Source of the DNA: Actinomycetes bacterium
Lineage (GTDB): Bacteria; Actinomycetota; Actinomycetes; S36-B12
DNA: 64,000 bases
Direction of reading: 5' to 3'
Assembly: GCA_024639145.1 (NCBI GenBank)
Contig: JAHEIZ010000002.1
Span: 1-64,000 of the forward strand
Shown here: positions 36,927 to 45,186 of the stretch, piece by piece
Layout: each line of letters opens with the position of its first letter
Numbering within the stretch: the stretch's first letter is position 1
Program-made: the position numbers and the translations under genes
Notes under the pieces: model-generated
The model's input: the letters and a program-made list of their open reading frames with translations, nothing else
Told to the model about the DNA's origin: nothing
The model's database searches: none

Positions 36927-37018
36927 TAAAGCACACCTCATACGAGGTGGCGCTCGAGTTCGTGCGAATGGCGCACCACCGCCATCAGTACGGCTCCCAG
37001 GGCAGCGGTTGTCGATGA
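36908..37018 (+). CDS. leader peptide candidate before the SsuABC-type operon
   Basis: 36-codon open frame starting at the predicted transcription start (leaderless ATG) and ending ...GSQGSGCR-stop, with a single Cys codon TGT at 37010-37012, two codons before the TGA. It is rich in His in its second half (MAHHRHQYG). A 46-nt C-rich, G-poor segment (37031-37076: 24 C, 3 G) follows. The layout fits a cysteine-sensing leader whose translation controls termination, probably by Rho. Homology is not established; coding status rests on promoter spacing and context. Confidence 0.5.
   Translation: MTLGKVVKHTSYEVALEFVRMAHHRHQYGSQGSGCR
36934..36949 (+). other. hairpin inside the leader
   Basis: CACCTC-ATAC-GAGGTG, perfect 6-bp stem within the leader coding sequence; a possible ribosome or polymerase pausing element. 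Confidence 0.4.
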
Positions 37019-37030
37019 CCTGAGTCCGCC

Positions 37031-37076
37031 CGCTCGACCCACACCCCTACCCACATTCATCTCGCCCCACATTCAT
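37031..37076 (+). promoter_or_regulatory. C-rich, G-poor segment, possible Rho loading site
   Basis: 46 nt with 24 C and only 3 G, between the leader stop and the ssuA-like ribosome site; includes an 11-bp direct repeat CCCACATTCAT (37050-37060 and 37066-37076). This composition is typical of rut sites. No intrinsic terminator is present in this stretch. Confidence 0.4.
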
Positions 37077-37087
37077 AAGGAGAAGAC

Positions 37088-38206
37088 ATGTCTCGCTTCA
37101 CCCGAATCGCAGCCGGCATCACCGGCCTGGCCATCGTGGCCACTGCAGGTGCCGCAGGTGCCGTGGCCGCCCCGTCGGCCAGCCCCTCGCCGAAGGCCAG
37201 CACCTCAACCACGCTTGCCCTGCCCAAGCTTCCGACCGCTCCGGTTGTCCGGATTGGCTTCTTTGCCAATGTGACCCACGCCCCCGCACTCGTGGCTCAG
37301 CAGCTCGGGCTTTTCACGCAGTCGCTGGCCAAGGAGGGCACCAAGGCGGAGTTCGTGCTCTTCAACGCCGGCCCCGCAGCAATCGAGGCGATGAAGGGCG
37401 GTGCTATCGATGTCTCGTACATCGGGCCGAACCCGTCCGTCGCGGGCTACACCTCGACGAATGGCCAACTGCTCAACGTCGTCTCGGGCGCAGCGTCGGC
37501 GGGTGCACAGTTCGTCACCAAATCCACGATCAAGACCGTTGCTGATCTCAAGGGTAAGAAGTTCGCCTCCCCGCAGCTCGGCGGAACCCAGGATGTCGCA
37601 CTCCGTTCGTACCTGAAGGATCAGGGCTACGCGGTGAACCTCGCCGGTGGTGGCGATGTCACGGTCATCCCGACCGATAACGCCCAGACCCTCACCCTGT
37701 TCAAGCGCGGTGATATCGACGGCGCGTGGCTACCCGAGCCGTGGGCCTCGCGATTGGTCACCGAGGCCGGCGCGCGAGTGTTCCTGGATGAGAAGTCGCT
37801 CTGGCCCGCAGGTCAATTCGTGACGACAAACATCATCGCGAGCAAGTCGTTCCTGGCGAAGTACCCGGGCACCGTGCGCACCATCCTTCAGGACAACAAC
37901 ACCGCCATTCGCTACATCGCCAGCAACGTGCAGAGCTCGAAGGATCTCGTTCAGCAGCAGATCGTGAAGTGGACAGGCAAGGCCATTCCCGACGCAGCCA
38001 TCAATCGCGCCTGGGGCAACCTGAGCTTCACCTGGGATCCGCTGGCGGGCACGCTGCGAAAGAGTGCGCAGGATGCCGTGACCGCTGGGCTTCTCAAGCT
38101 CAATCCCAACTCGCTGAACGGCATCTATGACCTCCGCCTGCTCAACTCGGTGCTCAAGGCATCGAAGGCGCGCACGGTCATCTCCGGCGGCCTCGGCCTG
38201 CAGTAA
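37088..38206 (+). CDS. ABC transporter substrate-binding protein, SsuA/TauA family
   Basis: 372-residue exported solute-binding protein of the nitrate/sulfonate/taurine type: Sec-type signal peptide (RIAAGITGLAIVATAGAAGAVAA, cleavage near residue 28), a Ser/Pro/Thr linker, then VVRIGFFANVTHAPALVAQQ, the family's opening, and FNAGPAAIEAMKGGAIDVSYIG. There is no lipobox Cys, so its membrane anchoring is unclear. The mature part has no Cys and one Met (M102), an economy expected of sulfur-starvation proteins. Strong site AAGGAGAAG. First structural gene of the operon. Sulfonate is the likely substrate; nitrate or others cannot be excluded since no SsuD-type monooxygenase is nearby. Confidence 0.88.
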   Translation: MSRFTRIAAGITGLAIVATAGAAGAVAAPSASPSPKASTSTTLALPKLPTAPVVRIGFFANVTHAPALVAQQLGLFTQSLAKEGTKAEFVLFNAGPAAIEAMKGGAIDVSYIGPNPSVAGYTSTNGQLLNVVSGAASAGAQFVTKSTIKTVADLKGKKFASPQLGGTQDVALRSYLKDQGYAVNLAGGGDVTVIPTDNAQTLTLFKRGDIDGAWLPEPWASRLVTEAGARVFLDEKSLWPAGQFVTTNIIASKSFLAKYPGTVRTILQDNNTAIRYIASNVQSSKDLVQQQIVKWTGKAIPDAAINRAWGNLSFTWDPLAGTLRKSAQDAVTAGLLKLNPNSLNGIYDLRLLNSVLKASKARTVISGGLGLQ

Positions 38207-38238
38207 CCGCTCTCCACTACAAAGAAAAAGGACGACGA

Positions 38239-39027
38239 ATGTCACTCACCGGTGGCGCACGAACTGCGCCCGGCACTGCACTCCTCGAGAGTGAGGGCCT
38301 GGACGTCAAGATCAGTCACGTGACCAAGCGGTTCAATCCGAATGGTCCTGATGTCCTGCAGGACATCAGTTTGAGCGTGCGCCCCGGTGAGTTCGTCTCC
38401 CTGGTCGGAGCCTCCGGCTGTGGCAAGTCGACGCTGCTCAATTTGCTCGCCGGTCTCGAGAAGCCGACCTCAGGTGAGATCCTCACTGACGGAGCGCCGA
38501 CCCTGATGTTCCAGGAGCCCGCGCTCATGCCGTGGCTCACTGCTGGCAAGAACGTCGAGCTCGCACTCCTGCTCCGCGGCGTTCCGCGAAAGGAGCGCAA
38601 GGAAAAGGCCCAGCAACTGCTCTCGATGGTCCACCTCGACCGCTCCTACAATCAGCGCCCGCATGAGCTTTCGGGTGGCATGCGTCAACGCGTTGCCATT
38701 GCACGTGCCATCGCTCAGGAGCGCAAGATCCTCCTGATGGACGAGCCGTTCGCTGCACTCGATGCCATCACTCGCGACCTCATTCATGAAGAGCTAAGCC
38801 GAATCTGGAAGGAGACGGGACTTACGGTCATCTTCGTCACCCACAACGTTCGTGAAGCGGTGCGCCTGGGTCAGCGAGTGGCACTCATGTCGTCGCGCCC
38901 AGGTCGCATCATCCAGGAATGGAATGTCGACATCCCCGAGCCGCGTCGACTCGATTCGCCTCCAGTTGCCGAGCTTGCCCGAGTCATAACTGACGAACTT
39001 CGCGAGGAGATCCGCCGACATGCCTGA
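38239..39027 (+). CDS. ABC transporter ATPase, SsuB/TauB family
   Basis: 262 residues with Walker A GASGCGKST, Q-loop MFQEPALMPWLTAGKNV, signature LSGGMRQR, Walker B ILLMDEPFAALDAITR and the switch His in FVTHNVREAV. The MPWLT Q-loop context is typical of SsuB/TauB/NrtD importers. Site AAAAAGGACGACG before ATG 38239. It overlaps the permease gene by 8 nt, so ATPase and permease are translationally coupled. Confidence 0.93.
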   Translation: MSLTGGARTAPGTALLESEGLDVKISHVTKRFNPNGPDVLQDISLSVRPGEFVSLVGASGCGKSTLLNLLAGLEKPTSGEILTDGAPTLMFQEPALMPWLTAGKNVELALLLRGVPRKERKEKAQQLLSMVHLDRSYNQRPHELSGGMRQRVAIARAIAQERKILLMDEPFAALDAITRDLIHEELSRIWKETGLTVIFVTHNVREAVRLGQRVALMSSRPGRIIQEWNVDIPEPRRLDSPPVAELARVITDELREEIRRHA

Positions 39028-39907
39028 GTCCTCGACAACCGTGGGCACGACGCCCGTCACTGACGACCTCGGTCAGCTCGAGTCCGGTCTCGATAATCTC
39101 GAGACCGGTTCTCGTCAGCGCCCGAGTCTCAAGAGCTCGATTCTTAAGTTGCTGTCCCCGCTGATCGCCATCGTTGCGGTCATCGTGATCTGGCAGGTCA
39201 TCATCTACCTGCAGTGGCAGCCGGAGTGGATCATTCCGTCGCCAAAGGCCGTGCTCGACTCACTTGGTGCGCAGGCCGATCAGGAGATTCTCTGGCAGGC
39301 CACCTTCGGCTCGATCAAGCGGGCGGCGCAAGGCTTCGTGATCGCCCTGCTGGTTGCAACACCTATCGGTCTTGCGCTCGGCCTCAACAAGTACCTGCGC
39401 GCGATCTTCGGTCCGTTGCTCACCGGCCTGCAGCAGTTGCCGTCCGTCGCCTGGGTACCGGCGGCCATCATCTGGTTCGGTCTCTCTGACGCCACGATTT
39501 ACACGGTGATCCTGCTCGGCGCAGTGCCCTCGATCGCGAACGGACTGATTGCCGGCATGGATCAGATCCCGACCTTGTATTTGCGCGCAGGCCAGGTTCT
39601 CGGCGCCACCGGCTGGAAGAAGATCCGTCACATCGTCCTCCCTGCTGCGTGGCCGGGCTTCCTTGCCGGGCTTGAGCAGGGCTGGGCCTTTGCCTGGCGC
39701 TCGCTCATGGCCGCTGAGCTCATTGCGGTATCCCCGGCGCTGGGTCTTGGACTCGGGCAGATGCTGGATATTGGTCGACAGCTCGGTGACATGGCGCTCG
39801 TGCTCGGGTCGATCATCATGATCATGGCCGTGGGCGTGCTGGTCGATCGCCTGATCTTCTCGCCCCTGCGCCAGCGCACGCTGCGCAACCGCGGCCTGGC
39901 GCGCTAA
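39020..39907 (+). CDS. ABC transporter permease, SsuC/TauC family
   Basis: 295-residue inner-membrane permease with about six to seven helices: an N-terminal cytoplasmic tail of roughly 45 residues, a first helix (LIAIVAVIVIWQVIIYL), and the BPD-type EAA loop near residues 195-215 (AGQVLGATGWKKIRHIVLPAAWPG). QQLPSVAWVPAAIIWFGLSD is the family hallmark. It pairs with the ATPase and binding protein of this operon. The next gene starts 47 nt later with its own weak -10. Confidence 0.93.
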   Translation: MPESSTTVGTTPVTDDLGQLESGLDNLETGSRQRPSLKSSILKLLSPLIAIVAVIVIWQVIIYLQWQPEWIIPSPKAVLDSLGAQADQEILWQATFGSIKRAAQGFVIALLVATPIGLALGLNKYLRAIFGPLLTGLQQLPSVAWVPAAIIWFGLSDATIYTVILLGAVPSIANGLIAGMDQIPTLYLRAGQVLGATGWKKIRHIVLPAAWPGFLAGLEQGWAFAWRSLMAAELIAVSPALGLGLGQMLDIGRQLGDMALVLGSIIMIMAVGVLVDRLIFSPLRQRTLRNRGLAR

Positions 39908-39954
39908 GTACCTCCCGACTCCTGCACCTGCGCGGGATCGGGAAGAATGCTCGT

Positions 39955-40866
39955 ATGGCAACCAACCCGCTGTCCGGTCGCGTCAATACGCAGGGAGCCG
40001 TTGATCTCGGTGCACTTGCCGCCGCTCGCGAGAACCAGGCCAAGGCCGAGAAGGCCCTGGCCAATGCACCCGAGGGCATCGTGCGTGCCGTGACCATGGA
40101 GAACTTCGAGGTCGACGTCGTCAACCTCTCGATGACCGTTCCTGTCGTCGTGAACCTGCATTCCGATCGCTCGCCGGCCTCAGCACAGCTCACCCCGCTG
40201 CTGGAGAAGCTCACCGCCGAGTTCGGCGGCCAGTTCGTGCTGGCTCTGGTGAACGTGGATACCGACGCCCAGATCGCTCAGGCCTTCCAGGTGCAGGCGA
40301 TCCCGACTGTGGTGGCGGTGCTCAAAGGTCAGCCGGTTCCCCTCTTCGAGGGTGCTCAGCCCGAGGCGCAGATTCGCGAGGTCCTGACAGAGGTACTTCG
40401 GGTCGCCGCGGAGAACGGCATCACCGGCGGCCTCGATGCGGATGCGCCGGAGTCGGCGGAGCCTGTTGAGGAACCTGTCGATCCGAGATTCGAGGCGGCG
40501 TTCGATGCGATCGAGGCGGCCGACTGGGATGCCGCAGAGCAGGCGTACCGCACGGTTCTCGACACCTCGCCTGCTGACACCGAGGCGCAGGCGGGGCTGG
40601 CCATGGTCGGCCTGTACAAGCGCACCGATGGCAAGGATGCTCCGGCTGACCCACAGGGAATCGATGAACGGATGCTCGCTGCGGACTTTGCGGCGCTCGA
40701 GGCCGACTGGTCGACCGCCTTCGCTCTGCTGGTTGACTGCGTACGTCTTACCGTCGGCGATGAGCGCGATGCCGCACGATCGCGTCTGCTGCAGCTATTT
40801 CAGGTTGCCGGAGATGACCCGGCAGTCGCCCCGGCCCGCACTGCGCTGGCCAGCGCGCTCTACTAG
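39955..40866 (+). CDS. thioredoxin-fold/TPR protein, CnoX (YbbN)-like, without active-site Cys
   Basis: 303 residues: a thioredoxin-like domain (about 48-150; VPVVVNLHSDRSPASAQLTPLLEKL, with cis-Pro in QAIPTVV) followed by helical TPR-like repeats (about 185-303). The CXXC motif is replaced by S-D-R-S, so it cannot be a disulfide reductase; E. coli CnoX/YbbN also lacks a working CXXC and hands unfolded proteins to GroEL and DnaK. Equivalent to Rv1324 in gene order, next to glgB. AAGAAT stands 6 nt before ATG 39955. Its stop shares CTAG with the convergent glgB stop. Confidence 0.85.
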   Translation: MATNPLSGRVNTQGAVDLGALAAARENQAKAEKALANAPEGIVRAVTMENFEVDVVNLSMTVPVVVNLHSDRSPASAQLTPLLEKLTAEFGGQFVLALVNVDTDAQIAQAFQVQAIPTVVAVLKGQPVPLFEGAQPEAQIREVLTEVLRVAAENGITGGLDADAPESAEPVEEPVDPRFEAAFDAIEAADWDAAEQAYRTVLDTSPADTEAQAGLAMVGLYKRTDGKDAPADPQGIDERMLAADFAALEADWSTAFALLVDCVRLTVGDERDAARSRLLQLFQVAGDDPAVAPARTALASALY

Positions 40867-43034
40867 CTGCCCGAGTACTTGAGGTAGGTGGCCGCGAGCG
40901 GGGGAAGTGACACCACTGCCGAGGCCGGGCGTCCGTGCCACGGCTCGTCGATCGCGGTGACCGTGCCGACTCCGACTCCACTCCCGCCGTACTCGAGAGC
41001 ATCGGTGGTGATGAGCTCAGTCCAGGTTCCTGAATTCGGCAGTGCAAGGCGATGCTCGTGGTGCACGACGGGGGAGAGGTTCACGACAACAGCAATGGGT
41101 GCTCCGGACTCATCCCGGCGCAGCCAACTGAAGACATTGCCCGCGGCGTCATCTGAATCGATCCACTCGAATCCTCGTGGGTCGCTATCGATCTGCCAGA
41201 GCGCGGGGTTGTCGCGATAGACACGATTGAGATCGCTGACCATGCGCAGCATGCCCTGGTGCTCCGGGAACTGAAGGAGCCACCAGTCGAGGCCGCGCTC
41301 GCTTGCCCACTCCTGAGACTGGGCGAATTCCGAGCCCATGAAAAGCAGCTTCTTGCCGGGGTGGCCGTACATGAAACCGAGGTAGGCGCGCAGATTGGCA
41401 AGTTCCTGCCAGCGATCGCCGGGCATTTTGCCGACAAGTGAGCCCTTGCCGTGCACTACCTCGTCATGGGAAATCGGCAGGATGAAGTGCTCGCTGTACG
41501 CGTAGACCATCGAGAAGGTCATCTCGCCGTGGTGGTACTGGCGATGAATCGGCTCGCGCTCGATGTACTGGAGCGAATCGTGCATCCAGCCCATATTCCA
41601 CTTGTAGCCGAAGCCCAGGCCGCCGAACTCGGTCGGCGTGGTGACACCCGGCCACGCGGTGGATTCCTCGGCGATCGTCATGATGCCGGGCACGCGCTTG
41701 TAGACAGTGGCGTTCATTTCCTGCAGGAATGAGACAGCATCGAGATTCTCCCGACCGCCGAACTCATTCGGGTACCACTCGCCGTCCTTGCGCGAGTAGT
41801 CGAGATACAGCATCGAGGCGACGCCGTCGACGCGCAGGCCATCGATGTGGAACTCCTCGAGCCAGTACACGGCATTGGCGACCAAGAAGTTGCGCACTTC
41901 AGTGCGGCCGTAATCGAAGATGAAGGAGCCCCAATCAGGATGCTCTCCGCGTCGGGGGTCGGGATGCTCGTAGAGAGCGCTGCCATCGAAGCGCACCAAT
42001 GCCCAGGGATCAGTGGCGAAGTGCGCCGGCACCCAGTCCATGATCACGCCAATGCCGGCCTGGTGCAGGGAGTCGATCAGGAAGCGGAGTTCGTCGGGGC
42101 TGCCGAAGCGCGGCGTCGGTGCGAAGTAAGAAGTGACGTGATAGCCCCACGACGGTGCGTACGGGTGCGCCGCGACGGGCAGGAACTCGACATGAGTGAA
42201 GCGGGCCTCGCTCACGTATTCGGTGAGCTGGTCGGCGAGCTCTGAGTATGTGAGGTGCGGACGCCACGAACCGAGGTGCACCTCGTAAATGCTCAGCGGC
42301 TGCTTGTGTTGATCGGTGGCCGCACGGCGTGCGAGCCACGCCTCGTCATTCCACGAGTAGTGGGACTCGGTGACCACGGAGGCATTCGCCGGGGGGATCT
42401 CGGTGGCTTGTGCCATCGGGTCGGCCTTGTAATGCCAGGCGCCATCGGCGCCGAGAATCTCGAACTTGTAACGGGCACCTGCGGCTACGCCCGGAATGAA
42501 GAGTTCCCAGACGCCGGTAGAACCGAGGGAGCGCATGGGTGAGCCCCCGCCATCCCAGAAGTTGAAGTCTCCGATGACGCGTACACCCTGCGCGGTGGGC
42601 GCCCACACGGAGAACGCGACGCCCGAGACTGGACCATGCGCAGTGTCGAGGGTGCGCACGTGCGCGCCGAGCGCATCCCAAAGCTGCTCGTGGCGACCCT
42701 CGCCGAGCAGGTGCAGGTCTATGTCGCCGAGAGTAGGCAGGAAGCAGTACGGATCATCGGTGAGATGCACTCCGCCGCCGCGCGTGGTCTCGATCAGATA
42801 GTCGGGAACCGTCGTGCCGGGGATTCCGACAGCCCAGACGCCGCGGTGCACATGCGACATCCGATGACGAGTGCCGTCGATGACGATGCTCACTTCGTCG
42901 GCGCCGTGCTGGATCGTGCGGACGGTGACAGTTCCACTCTCCGGATGCGCGCCAAGGATCGAGTGCGGGGAGTAGTGGGCGCCGTTGACCAGGCGATCGA
43001 GTTCGCCCAGGTCGATCCGTGCATACGCAGTCAT
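40863..43034 (-). CDS. glgB: 1,4-alpha-glucan branching enzyme
   Basis: GH13_9 enzyme that makes alpha-1,6 branches in glycogen and in GlgE-built alpha-glucan. It has 723 residues: an N-terminal N1 domain (about 1-100), CBM48 (VAFSVWAPTAQGVRVIGDFNFW), the catalytic barrel with DGLRVDGVASMLYLDY (nucleophile Asp), MTIAEESTAWPGV (acid Glu) and LPISHDEVVHGKGSL, and a C-terminal beta domain. ATG 43034 follows GAGGTGA and comes 2 nt after the glgE stop, so glgE-glgB are coupled. Convergent overlap with the CnoX-like gene through CTAG. Confidence 0.96.
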   Translation of the reverse strand: MTAYARIDLGELDRLVNGAHYSPHSILGAHPESGTVTVRTIQHGADEVSIVIDGTRHRMSHVHRGVWAVGIPGTTVPDYLIETTRGGGVHLTDDPYCFLPTLGDIDLHLLGEGRHEQLWDALGAHVRTLDTAHGPVSGVAFSVWAPTAQGVRVIGDFNFWDGGGSPMRSLGSTGVWELFIPGVAAGARYKFEILGADGAWHYKADPMAQATEIPPANASVVTESHYSWNDEAWLARRAATDQHKQPLSIYEVHLGSWRPHLTYSELADQLTEYVSEARFTHVEFLPVAAHPYAPSWGYHVTSYFAPTPRFGSPDELRFLIDSLHQAGIGVIMDWVPAHFATDPWALVRFDGSALYEHPDPRRGEHPDWGSFIFDYGRTEVRNFLVANAVYWLEEFHIDGLRVDGVASMLYLDYSRKDGEWYPNEFGGRENLDAVSFLQEMNATVYKRVPGIMTIAEESTAWPGVTTPTEFGGLGFGYKWNMGWMHDSLQYIEREPIHRQYHHGEMTFSMVYAYSEHFILPISHDEVVHGKGSLVGKMPGDRWQELANLRAYLGFMYGHPGKKLLFMGSEFAQSQEWASERGLDWWLLQFPEHQGMLRMVSDLNRVYRDNPALWQIDSDPRGFEWIDSDDAAGNVFSWLRRDESGAPIAVVVNLSPVVHHEHRLALPNSGTWTELITTDALEYGGSGVGVGTVTAIDEPWHGRPASAVVSLPPLAATYLKYSGS

Positions 43035-43036
43035 AG

Positions 43037-45031
43037 TCACCTCACGTGAACGATATGGGCAACATGCTCCCGCGGTCGCAGTTCCGCATAAGTGGTGGCA
43101 TCCCAGTTCCAGGTCTGGCCCGTCACGAGATCGTGGGCGGTGAACGGCGCGGTGCGGCCGAGGGCCCCGAGATCCCAGGTGATGGTCGCCGCCTGGTCGT
43201 GGAAGGAATCGAGGGTGACCACGATCAGTACGAGATCGTCGCCATCGCACTTGGAGTACGCGAGGACCTTGTCGTTGTCGGTGTGGTGGAAGGTCAGAGA
43301 TCGAAGGTCCTGCAGCGCGGGATGCGCACGGCGCCACTCATTGAGCTCAGTGAGGAAGGGAGCGAGCGTGCGACCCTCGGCATCGGCCTTCGCCCAGTCG
43401 CGCGGGCGGTACTGGAACTTCTCGGTATCGAGGTACTCCTCGCTGCCCTCGCGCAGGGCAGTGCCCTCGTACAGCTCGTATCCGCTGTAGATGCCGTAGG
43501 TGGGGGAGAGAGTGGCAGCGAGGGTCGCGCGGATGGCGAACATCGCCGGCCCACCCTTCTGCAGTGACTCATGAAGGATGTCGGGGGTGTTCGTGAAGAA
43601 GTTCGGACGCATGTACGCGGCAGCCGGACCGGCCAGCTCGCGACCGTAGGACTCGAGACCCGCCTTGTCGGTGCGCCAGGTGAAGTAGGTGTAGCTCTGC
43701 TGGAAGCCGACCTCGGCAAGCGCGCGCATCATCGGCGGGCGAGTGAAGGCCTCGGCGAGGAAGAGCACATCGGGATCGGTCGCGTTGATTGCGGCGATCA
43801 GGCGCTCCCATACCCACAGTGGCTTGGTGTGCGGATTGTCGACGCGGAAGATGCGCACTCCGCGCTCGACCCAGAACCGCACGACCCGCTCGACCTCGGC
43901 GTACAGGCCCTCGGGGTCATTGTCGAAGTTCAGCGGGTAGATGTCCTGGTACTTCTTCGGCGGGTTCTCGGCGTACGCAATGGTGCCGTCGGCGCGTGTG
44001 GTGAACCATTCAGGATGTGCGGCGACCCACGGGTGATCAGGTGCCGCCTGCAGGGCGAGATCGAGAGCTATCTCCATGCCGAGGTCGTTCATCGCCTTCA
44101 CGAAGGCGTCGAAGTCGGCAAGTGTGCCGAGGTCAGGATGCACGGCATCGTGTCCGCCGTCGATGGAACCGATGGCCCACGGCGAGCCCGGATCCTGCGG
44201 ACCAGGAGTCAAGGTGTTGTTCGGTCCCTTGCGATTGATGTGCCCGATCGGGTGGACCGGCGGCACGTAGACCACGTCGAAGCCCATGGCCGCGATCGCC
44301 GGGAGTCGCTGAGCCGCGCCATTGAACGTTCCGGACCGCGCCGGGTTGGTGGACGCTCCCTCGCTGCGGGGGAAGAACTCGTACCAGGATCCGTACAGCG
44401 CACGGCGGCGCTGCACCCGAAGTGGCCACGGGCCGCTCTCAGTCGGGTACTCGCGCATCGGATTCGCTGCGATGATCGCCACGATGACAGGGTCGTGCGC
44501 AGCGGCCAGCCGATCAAGGTGAGTGAAATCGGTGTTGCGCATGGTGCTTGCTGCGCGCTGGAGGGCCTTGGCTTGAGTTTTGTCGGCGAGAGTCTGAGCA
44601 TGTGAATCGAGAAGGAGTGCGCCCTCTTCGAGTTCAAGATCGACGTCGAGACCGGCCGGCACCTTGATATCTGCGCGATGCTCCCAGGTTCCCCAGGCAT
44701 CTCCCCACGAACGGATGGTGAAATGCCAGAGGCCCATGGAGTCGGGGCGGATCGCGGCGGCCCAGCCATCGAGGCCCGTGCCGGTGGGATGCATGCGCTC
44801 GACCGTGGCCACGGTGCCGTCAGGTCGAGTGAGCACGACCTCAACGCCCAAGGAGTCGTGACCTTCGCGAAAGCAGGTGGCAGTGACCGGGATGAGTTCG
44901 CCCACGGCCGCGGCGGCCGGGCGGCGTCCGCCCAGCACGCTGGGGGAGATATCCGTGATGGGGAATCTGCCTGACAGCTCACTCGGCAGCGTGGCAGGGG
45001 CGACGGCTGGGGGAACGGACTTCGAGGCCAT
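43037..45031 (-). CDS. glgE: alpha-1,4-glucan:maltose-1-phosphate maltosyltransferase
   Basis: GH13_3 enzyme that extends alpha-glucan using maltose-1-phosphate. It has 664 residues, somewhat shorter than the M. tuberculosis enzyme (701). Motifs: GSWYEFFPRSEG, DVVYVPPVHPIGHINRKG, the nucleophile in RIFRVDNPHTKP, the acid in LFLAEAFTRPPMM, and NTPDILHE. ATG 45031 is favoured because TAGCCT lies 8 nt upstream on the minus strand; a longer frame to 45091 would run into the divergent malQ promoter. TreS and the maltokinase, usually next to glgE in Streptomyces, are absent here. Confidence 0.95.
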   Translation of the reverse strand: MASKSVPPAVAPATLPSELSGRFPITDISPSVLGGRRPAAAAVGELIPVTATCFREGHDSLGVEVVLTRPDGTVATVERMHPTGTGLDGWAAAIRPDSMGLWHFTIRSWGDAWGTWEHRADIKVPAGLDVDLELEEGALLLDSHAQTLADKTQAKALQRAASTMRNTDFTHLDRLAAAHDPVIVAIIAANPMREYPTESGPWPLRVQRRRALYGSWYEFFPRSEGASTNPARSGTFNGAAQRLPAIAAMGFDVVYVPPVHPIGHINRKGPNNTLTPGPQDPGSPWAIGSIDGGHDAVHPDLGTLADFDAFVKAMNDLGMEIALDLALQAAPDHPWVAAHPEWFTTRADGTIAYAENPPKKYQDIYPLNFDNDPEGLYAEVERVVRFWVERGVRIFRVDNPHTKPLWVWERLIAAINATDPDVLFLAEAFTRPPMMRALAEVGFQQSYTYFTWRTDKAGLESYGRELAGPAAAYMRPNFFTNTPDILHESLQKGGPAMFAIRATLAATLSPTYGIYSGYELYEGTALREGSEEYLDTEKFQYRPRDWAKADAEGRTLAPFLTELNEWRRAHPALQDLRSLTFHHTDNDKVLAYSKCDGDDLVLIVVTLDSFHDQAATITWDLGALGRTAPFTAHDLVTGQTWNWDATTYAELRPREHVAHIVHVR

Positions 45032-45039
45032 GGTCGTGA

Positions 45040-45045
45040 AGGCTA
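45040..45045 (-). promoter_or_regulatory. -10 element of glgE (leaderless)
   Basis: TAGCCT on the minus strand, 8 nt before ATG 45031. The 155-bp space 45032-45186 between glgE and malQ carries promoters in both directions. Confidence 0.5.
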
Positions 45046-45173
45046 GCGCGCCGAAGTGCTCCAGAAGGGGTGGATCCGAACTCGAGCGCAAGAAATTGCG
45101 TGAATCCGCAAGAATTGTGCGACGCGATGTCGGAATTGCCGCATTCCAGCCTGGCGCAAGCGTTTACGACCGC

Positions 45174-45179
45174 TAATCT
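45174..45179 (+). promoter_or_regulatory. -10 element of malQ (leaderless)
   Basis: TAATCT, 7 nt, GTG 45187; decides the malQ start. Confidence 0.5.
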
Positions 45180-45186
45180 TCGGGGC

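Noticed and set aside
36908-37087. SAM riboswitch ahead of the importer operon
   Set aside because: I could not fit the conserved core of the SAM riboswitch classes I know; the open frame plus C-rich segment explains the region better.
45032-45091. Earlier start for GlgE
   Set aside because: A -10-like TAGCCT sits 8 nt before ATG 45031, and the extra 20 residues have no family match.
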